Part shown: positions 58,985-64,000 of the stretch, in pieces | Position numbering within the stretch: position 1 is the first letter of the stretch | How the letters are laid out: every line of letters begins with the position of its first letter | Assembly (NCBI RefSeq): GCF_014646155.1 | Contig: NZ_BMMX01000004.1 | Coordinates: 220,602-284,601, forward strand | Direction: 5' to 3' | DNA length: 64,000 bases | Source of the DNA: Mangrovihabitans endophyticus | Lineage (GTDB): Bacteria > Actinomycetota > Actinomycetes > Mycobacteriales > Micromonosporaceae | Made by a program: the position numbers and the translations under genes | The notes under the pieces: generated by a model | Told to the model about the DNA's origin: nothing | Databases searched by the model: none | The model's input: only the letters and a program-made list of their open reading frames with translations

Positions 58985-59854
58985 TCAGTCGCGCCAGTCC
59001 ACAGCGGCAGAGATCTTGCCGATAATCGAACGCCACCCCAGACTCGCCTGTTGTGCCCCGATTTTCCGCAGTCGGCGGCGACCCATGTATCCGCCGACTC
59101 CACCGCTCTCTGCCTTGCGCAATGCCTCGTCCAGGTCGTCCAGCGGTGAGCCGGGTGACATCGCCAGGATCACCGGCTTCAGCCGCAGAGCGTGTCCCAA
59201 ATCACGGGCGATCTCGCCGGCAGCGATGAGCAGCGGCAGGTCCCATGTGTCGTGTCCGCCGCGGAGGTTTTCCACCACCAGATCGAGCTCGTAGCGGTCC
59301 TCCGGAAGCGGGTCGATGTCCGACGACTGTACCCGCTCGGCGACGCCGGCCCAGCTATCGAGCTGGGCCAGATCGTGCGGAGCACCCGAACGGAGGAACG
59401 AAACAAGCGATTCCGGGCTCTTGAAGGCCAGCAGCTTGCCCTTGTGGCTGAGGAACGCGGGAACCTCCTCGTCCTCCGCCTCCGCGGGCGTCTCGTCCTC
59501 GAACTCCTCCGGCGCCGGCTCCTCGCCGGTCGCGTCGTCGCCGGTCGCGGACTTGTCGGTCGCGGACTTCTCGGCCGGCTCGTCGGCCACCAAGGCGGTG
59601 AACTCGTCGTCGACGATCACCTCCTCGTTCTCCGCGGCGCGGGCCGCGGCGGCGCGCTCCCGCGCCTCGAACGGGTCGTCCTCGTCGGTGGCCGCCTCGG
59701 TGGGGGTCAGCTCCGAGGCCTTCCGGTACGCCCGCAAGGTGAGCGCCACGCCGCCCGGCATGGCGATCTCAACGGGTGATACGCGGGCATCGTCCCAGAG
59801 CTCGCGACCGGACAGGCCGCTCACGGCCTCGGACTCTTCGGACTGGGTGGCCAC
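58985..59854 (-). CDS. Hypothetical acidic protein, operon partner
   Basis: A 289-aa protein from GTG 59854, which has GGAGG five bases upstream; a longer frame to 59935 has no ribosome site. A very acidic, Ala/Glu/Asp-rich middle (about 60-130) separates a short N-terminal strand region (VEIAMPGGVALTLRAYR) from a folded-looking C-terminal part (FLSHKGKLLAFKSPESLVSFLRSGAPHDLAQLDSW in outline; ending GWRSIIGKISAAVDW). No family recognised. It is transcribed just ahead of the IS110-like/CvnA-tail gene, so both probably act together. Confidence 0.7.
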   Translation of the reverse strand: MATQSEESEAVSGLSGRELWDDARVSPVEIAMPGGVALTLRAYRKASELTPTEAATDEDDPFEARERAAAARAAENEEVIVDDEFTALVADEPAEKSATDKSATGDDATGEEPAPEEFEDETPAEAEDEEVPAFLSHKGKLLAFKSPESLVSFLRSGAPHDLAQLDSWAGVAERVQSSDIDPLPEDRYELDLVVENLRGGHDTWDLPLLIAAGEIARDLGHALRLKPVILAMSPGSPLDDLDEALRKAESGGVGGYMGRRRLRKIGAQQASLGWRSIIGKISAAVDWRD

Positions 59855-60004
59855 GGTGACCTCCGGCTCGGTTGCGTTCTCAGCGGATGGATGGCGCCGC
59901 AAGGCGCGACGCTTCGGGTGACTCTGCGCACACACACCCTAGAGGGTCTTCCTGTACGCGGGCTCGCCACGTTCCGCTCGGAACAGTTTGACCGGTTTCG
60001 ACGC

Positions 60005-60832
60005 TCAAAAACCCTTGGGATGCCAGACCGTCTTGGTCTCCAGCAATGCGGTCATCGGACGCAGGCCCGGATCTCCGGTGAAGTCCAGCGGCGTGGTGGT
60101 CGGCCGGATCACCCGCTTCAGGCTTCCGGCCGCGGCCCGCTCCAGGTCGGCGGCCAATTCCGGGTCGTCGACCCCGGTCAGATCGAGGGCGTTGACGTCG
60201 TCGTGGGAGGCGAGCCAGGGCGCGATCTCGGCGGGTCGGCCGGTGAGCACGTTCACCACCCCACCGGGCACGTCCGAGGTGGCCAGCACCTCGCCCAGGG
60301 TGATCGCGGCCTGGGGCGTGGTGGCGACCACGACCACGGTGTTGCCGGTGACGACTGCCGGTGCGATCACGCTCACCAGGCCCAAGAACGATGCCGGTGC
60401 GATCACGGCCACGACGCCGGTGGGCTCGGGTGCGGAAAGGTTGAAGAAGGGGCCGGCGACGGGATTGGCCCCGCCGTGCACCTGCGCGATCTTGTCCGCC
60501 CAGCCCGCGTACCAGACCCAGCGGTCGACGGCGGCATCCACCTCCGCGGCCGGTACGCCCAGGGCGACGAACTCGGCACGACGCCCCTGCAGCATCTCGG
60601 CCACGCGGTAGAGCACCTGGCCCCGGTTGTACGCGGTGGCGCCGGCCCAGGCCGGCTGGACCTTGCGGGCGGCGCCGACCGCGTCCCGCGCGTCCTTACG
60701 CGAGGCGAGCGCCACGTTGTCGCCGTCCACCAGTTGGGTCCGTCCTGACTCGCTGCGCGGGAAGGCCCCGCCGACGAACAACTTGTAGGTCTTGCGCACC
60801 GACAGGCGCGCGGGTGCCGATGTCTCAGGCAA
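60005..60832 (-). CDS. Truncated aldehyde dehydrogenase-like subunit
   Basis: A 275-aa protein from TTG 60832, which has GGAGG six bases upstream and overlaps the stop of the full-length aldehyde dehydrogenase by 8 bp. It covers the N-terminal NAD-domain part (KTYKLFVGGAFPRSESG ... RWVWYAGWADKI ... PTGVVAVIAPASF) and lacks the catalytic Cys domain. ALDH16-type enzymes carry a second, inactive dehydrogenase-like domain at their C-terminus; this looks like that domain as a separate gene. Role probably structural. Confidence 0.75.
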   Translation of the reverse strand: MPETSAPARLSVRKTYKLFVGGAFPRSESGRTQLVDGDNVALASRKDARDAVGAARKVQPAWAGATAYNRGQVLYRVAEMLQGRRAEFVALGVPAAEVDAAVDRWVWYAGWADKIAQVHGGANPVAGPFFNLSAPEPTGVVAVIAPASFLGLVSVIAPAVVTGNTVVVVATTPQAAITLGEVLATSDVPGGVVNVLTGRPAEIAPWLASHDDVNALDLTGVDDPELAADLERAAAGSLKRVIRPTTTPLDFTGDPGLRPMTALLETKTVWHPKGF

Positions 60833-62243
60833 GGTACGCCTCCAGGCCGTGCCGGCCGCCCTCACGGCCGTACCCCGACTCCTTGTATCCGCCGAACGGC
60901 GACGTCGGATCGAACTTGTTGAACGTGTTGGCCCACACCACGCCGGCGCGCAGCTTGTCCGCCACCGCCAGGATGCGCGAACCCTTCTCGGTCCAGATGC
61001 CGGCGGACAACCCGTACGGCGTGTTGTTGGCCTTCTCCACCGCCTCGGCCGGGGTGCGGAACGTGAGCACCGACAACACCGGCCCGAAGATCTCCTCGCG
61101 GGCGATCCGGTGTGCCTGGGTGACCCCGGTGAACAGGGTCGGCGCGAACCAGAAGCCGTGGTCCGGCAGCTCACACGGCGGTGACCACCGCTGCGCGCCC
61201 TCTTGGGCGCCGACGTCGGACAACTCCCGGATCCGGGCGAGCTGGGCGGCCGAGTTGATCGCGCCGATGTCGGTGTTCTTGTCCAGCGGATCGCCGACGC
61301 GCAGCGTCGTCATCCGGCGTTTCAACGCCTCCAGGACCTCGTCGTAAACCGATTCCTGGATGAGCAACCGCGACCCGGCACAGCAGACGTGGCCCTGGTT
61401 GAAGAAGATCCCGTTGACGATTCCCTCGACCGCCTGGTCGACCGGCGCGTCGTCGAACACGATGTTGGCCGCCTTGCCACCCAGTTCCAAGGTGAGTCGC
61501 TTGGCGGTGCCGGCCACCGACCCGGCGATCTCGCGGCCGACCTCGGTGGACCCGGTGAACGCGACCTTGTGCACGCCCGGGTGCTCGACCAGATGGCGGC
61601 CGGTGTCGCCGGCGCCGGTGACGATGTTGACCACGCCGGCGGGCAGTTCCGCCTGGCGGCACACGTCGGCGAAGAACAGCGCGGACAGCGGCGTGGTCTC
61701 GGCCGGCTTGAGCACCACCGTGTTGCCCGTGGCCAGCGCCGGCGCGATCTTCCACGCGAGCATGAGCAGTGGGAAGTTCCACGGGATGACCTGCGCGGCG
61801 ACGCCGAGGGGGCGCGGCTCGGGGCCGAATCCCGCGTACGCCAGCTTGTCGGCCCAGCCGGCGTAGTAGAAGAAGTGGGCGGCCACCAGCGGGAGGTCGA
61901 CGTCTCGCGACTCGCGGATCGGCTTGCCGTTGTCCAGTGACTCGAGAACGGCGAGTTCCCGGGAACGTTCCTGGATGATCCGGGCGATCCGGAACAGGTA
62001 TTTCGCGCGTTCGCTGCCGGGCAGCGCCGACCAGGGCCCGGACGCGCGGCGGGCGGCGGCGACCGCGCGGTCCACGTCCTCCGGACCGGCCAGCGCGACC
62101 TCGGTGAGCACCTCCTCGGTGGCCGGATTCACCGTCTTGAAGGTGTCCTTGCCCGCGTCGAAGGCGCCGTCGATGAACAACCCGTAGGACGGGGCGATCT
62201 CGACGACCGAGCGTGACTCGGGTGCGGGGGCGTATTCGAACAT
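60825..62243 (-). CDS. Aldehyde dehydrogenase (ALDH16-like catalytic subunit)
   Basis: A 472-aa NAD-dependent aldehyde dehydrogenase. The catalytic Cys lies in NQGHVCCAG, the general base Glu in LELGGKAANIV, and the NAD loop in FTGSTEVG. ATG 62243 has CGAGAGACG upstream; a longer frame from 62288 starts on the deoC stop. Next to deoC it most likely oxidises the acetaldehyde that DeoC releases. The WADKLAYAGFGPEPRPLG segment resembles the ALDH16 group. Confidence 0.88.
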   Translation of the reverse strand: MFEYAPAPESRSVVEIAPSYGLFIDGAFDAGKDTFKTVNPATEEVLTEVALAGPEDVDRAVAAARRASGPWSALPGSERAKYLFRIARIIQERSRELAVLESLDNGKPIRESRDVDLPLVAAHFFYYAGWADKLAYAGFGPEPRPLGVAAQVIPWNFPLLMLAWKIAPALATGNTVVLKPAETTPLSALFFADVCRQAELPAGVVNIVTGAGDTGRHLVEHPGVHKVAFTGSTEVGREIAGSVAGTAKRLTLELGGKAANIVFDDAPVDQAVEGIVNGIFFNQGHVCCAGSRLLIQESVYDEVLEALKRRMTTLRVGDPLDKNTDIGAINSAAQLARIRELSDVGAQEGAQRWSPPCELPDHGFWFAPTLFTGVTQAHRIAREEIFGPVLSVLTFRTPAEAVEKANNTPYGLSAGIWTEKGSRILAVADKLRAGVVWANTFNKFDPTSPFGGYKESGYGREGGRHGLEAYLA

Positions 62244-62287
62244 GTCGTCTCTCGGATTCCCCTCGTGGTGCGGGTGCGCGGCCGCCA

Positions 62288-63214
62288 TCAGTCCAGCGTG
62301 AAGTAGTCCGGTCCGGAGTAATGCCCGGTGGTGAGCTTGGTGCGCTGCATCAGCAGATCATTGAGCAGCGACGAGGCGCCGAACCGGAACCAGGCCGGGT
62401 CGAGCCAGTCCGGACCGGCCGTCTCGTTGATCAGCACGAGGTATTTGATCGCGTCCTTCGTGGTGCGGATGCCGCCGGCTGGTTTCACCCCGACCTGTCG
62501 CCCGGTGCGCGCGCGGAAGTCGCGCACCGCCTCCAGCATCACCAGCGTCACCGGCAGGGTGGCCGCGACCGGCACCTTCCCGGTAGAGGTCTTGATGAAG
62601 TCCGCGCCGGCCAACATCGCCAGCCAGGAGGCACGCCGGACGTTGTCGTAGGTGCCCAGCTCGCCGGTCTCCAGAATGACCTTGAGGTGTGCCGCTCCGG
62701 CCGCCTCCTTCACCGCGGTGATCTCCTCGAACACCTGGTCGTAGCGGCCGGACAGGAAAGCGCCGCGACTGATCACCATGTCGATCTCGTCCGCTCCGGC
62801 GGCCACCGCGTCGCGGGTGTCCGCCAGCTTCACGTCCAACGGTGCCTGCCCGGACGGGAACGCGGTGGCCACGCTGGCCAGATGCACGCCGGAGCCGGCC
62901 AGGACCGGCGCGGCGACGCCCACCATCGACGGGTAGACGCAGACCGCCGCCACCGGCGGGCACGACGGGTCCGCCGGATCCGGCCGCAACGCCTTCGCCG
63001 ACAGCGCCCGCACCTTGCCGGGCGTGTCCGCCCCCTCCAGGGTGGTCAGGTCGACCATCCGGATCGCCAGATCGATGGCCTGCGCCTTGGCCGTGGTCTT
63101 GATGGACCGGGTGGCGAGCATCGACGCCCGCGCCTCCACCCCGACCTTGTCGACACCCGGCAAGCCGTGCAGCGCCGACCGCAGGTCGCCAGTCGGCAGG
63201 GAGGTCGCAGTCAT
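62288..63214 (-). CDS. deoC: Deoxyribose-phosphate aldolase
   Basis: A 308-aa class I aldolase (the longer form) splitting 2-deoxyribose-5-phosphate to acetaldehyde and glyceraldehyde-3-phosphate. The Schiff-base Lys is in DFIKTSTGK and the second Lys in VKPAGGIRT; DEIDMVI is conserved. TAGACT lies 7 nt before the ATG (63222-63227 on the minus strand) with no ribosome site, so the mRNA is probably leaderless. Confidence 0.95.
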   Translation of the reverse strand: MTATSLPTGDLRSALHGLPGVDKVGVEARASMLATRSIKTTAKAQAIDLAIRMVDLTTLEGADTPGKVRALSAKALRPDPADPSCPPVAAVCVYPSMVGVAAPVLAGSGVHLASVATAFPSGQAPLDVKLADTRDAVAAGADEIDMVISRGAFLSGRYDQVFEEITAVKEAAGAAHLKVILETGELGTYDNVRRASWLAMLAGADFIKTSTGKVPVAATLPVTLVMLEAVRDFRARTGRQVGVKPAGGIRTTKDAIKYLVLINETAGPDWLDPAWFRFGASSLLNDLLMQRTKLTTGHYSGPDYFTLD

Positions 63215-63221
63215 GAGGAGA

Positions 63222-63269
63222 AGTCTACGCAGCCCACCGACAGTTGATCTTGGTGCGTCCCGGTAAGTT
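63222..63269. promoter_or_regulatory. Divergent leaderless promoters for deoC and upp
   Basis: The 62-bp gap holds a minus-strand TAGACT 7 nt before the deoC ATG and a plus-strand TAAGTT (63264-63269) 7 nt before the upp GTG. Neither gene has a ribosome site, so both are likely leaderless from back-to-back promoters. Confidence 0.5.
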
Positions 63270-63276
63270 GAGCGGC

Positions 63277-63909
63277 GTGGACGTACTCGTCGTTGATCAT
63301 CCGCTCGCTCAGTCGCGCCTCACCGCCATGCGCAACACGGAGAGCGACAGCGGCGCCTTCCGCGCCGCGCTGCACGAACTCACCACCATGCTCGTGTACG
63401 AGGCGGCGCGCTCCTTCGCCGTGGAGGCATACCCGATCGAGACGCCGGTGGCGCCGACCATGGGCACCCGGCTGGCGAACCCGCCGCTGATCGTGCCGGT
63501 GTTGCGCGCCGGCCTCGGCATGGCGGACTCGGCGCTGGCCCTGCTGCCGGAGTCCTCGATGGGGTTCGTCGGGCTGGCGCGCGACGAGAAGACGTTCGAG
63601 CCGCGGGCGTACATGGAGTCGCTTCCGGGCGACTTGAGTGGCCTGCCGGTGCTGGTCCTGGACCCGATGCTGGCCACCGGGGGCTCGCTGGTGCACTGCT
63701 GCCGCCTGCTGGTGGAGCGGGGATGCACGGACGTGGCGGTTTGTTGCGTGCTGGCGGCACCCGAGGGGATCGAGCGGCTGCGCGCATCGGGCACCGTCCG
63801 GCACCTGGTCACGGCGTCGATCGACGAGGGGCTGAACGACAAGAAGTACATCGTGCCCGGACTGGGCGACGCGGGCGATCGCCAGTTCGGCGGCATGCCG
63901 CGCTTCTGA
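63277..63909 (+). CDS. upp: Uracil phosphoribosyltransferase
   Basis: A 210-aa enzyme making UMP from uracil and PRPP. The start [20 protein letters not shown] is the family N-terminus. [13 protein letters not shown], the PRPP loop [10 protein letters not shown] and the C-terminal uracil-binding [12 protein letters not shown] are intact. GTG 63277 is chosen over a TTG at 63244 because of the family N-terminus and the -10 placement. Confidence 0.96.
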   Translation: MDVLVVDHPLAQSRLTAMRNTESDSGAFRAALHELTTMLVYEAARSFAVEAYPIETPVAPTMGTRLANPPLIVPVLRAGLGMADSALALLPESSMGFVGLARDEKTFEPRAYMESLPGDLSGLPVLVLDPMLATGGSLVHCCRLLVERGCTDVAVCCVLAAPEGIERLRASGTVRHLVTASIDEGLNDKKYIVPGLGDAGDRQFGGMPRF

Positions 63910-63919
63910 CCCCCGGCCC

Positions 63920-64000
63920 CGACCCGCGCCCGGCCCGGCGCCATCCGCGCCCGGCCCGACCCGCGCCCGGCCCGACCCGCGCCCGGCCCGGCCCGACCCG
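63920..64000. repeat. GC-rich 16-bp tandem repeats, running off the window
   Basis: CGACCCGCGCCCGGCC occurs exactly at 63920-63935, 63957-63972 and 63973-63988, with diverged units between and after. It lies directly after upp and continues past the right edge. Confidence 0.85.

Overview
The window is high-GC actinobacterial DNA, most likely from a member of the Micromonosporaceae or a close relative. The grounds are the GC-rich third codon positions, frequent GTG/TTG starts, several apparently leaderless genes, a complete conservon (cvnABCD) operon, and core gene order (tatD end - ksgA - ispE - Uup-type ABC-F; tRNA-Gln - glmU - prs - rplY - pth). No genus can be fixed from sequence reading alone.

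Layout. 1-5.4 kb: tatD 3' end, ksgA, an internally shortened Uma2-family gene, ispE, an ABC-F ATPase and two tandem DUF4383 membrane proteins. 5.4-7.1 kb: a TetR regulator and an acyl-CoA-type desaturase on the minus strand, with two exact-spaced palindromes in front of them. 7.5-25.3 kb: a single-direction biosynthetic cluster, the accessory part of the window. It holds two large Pfa-like (secondary lipid / polyunsaturated-fatty-acid-synthase-like) polyketide synthases, a free acyl carrier protein, an alpha/beta hydrolase, a sulfotransferase, two paralogous secreted propeller-like proteins and a lipoprotein esterase. Many of these genes overlap, which implies one transcript. 25.4-29.7 kb: tRNA-Gln(TTG), glmU, prs, rplY (25/CTC) and pth. 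29.9-34.9 kb: a polyprenyl glycosylphosphotransferase, then cysQ-cysD-cysN for sulfate activation. 35-37.4 kb: galE-galK and a small acidic ORF on the minus strand. 37.6-40.5 kb: trpS, a 2H phosphoesterase, a YihY/BrkB membrane protein and a hypothetical gene. 40.8-51 kb: nucleoside uptake and salvage (BMP lipoprotein, ATPase, two permeases, cytidine deaminase, thymidine phosphorylase, a DUF4272 protein, an RlmA-type methyltransferase, adenosine deaminase). 51.4-56.6 kb: conservon cvnA-B-C-D. 56.8-59.9 kb: two convergent genes, one combining an IS110-transposase-like N-terminus with the same C-terminal tail motif as CvnA. 60-63.9 kb: deoC with a two-gene ALDH16-like aldehyde dehydrogenase pair, and upp.

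How the genes fit together. The synthase proteins jointly carry KS, AT, ACP, KR, DH, ER (nitronate-monooxygenase type) and a fused phosphopantetheinyl transferase, so they could build and reduce a long acyl chain without outside help. The hydrolase and sulfotransferase next to them resemble a discrete version of the ST-TE pair that makes terminal alkenes in curacin/olefin synthases; alternatively the product is a sulfated lipid. The divergent desaturase may act on the same product. A second theme is deoxynucleoside use: uptake, deamination, phosphorolysis, aldol cleavage of deoxyribose-5-phosphate, and acetaldehyde oxidation are all encoded between 40.8 and 63.9 kb, interrupted by the conservon signalling block.
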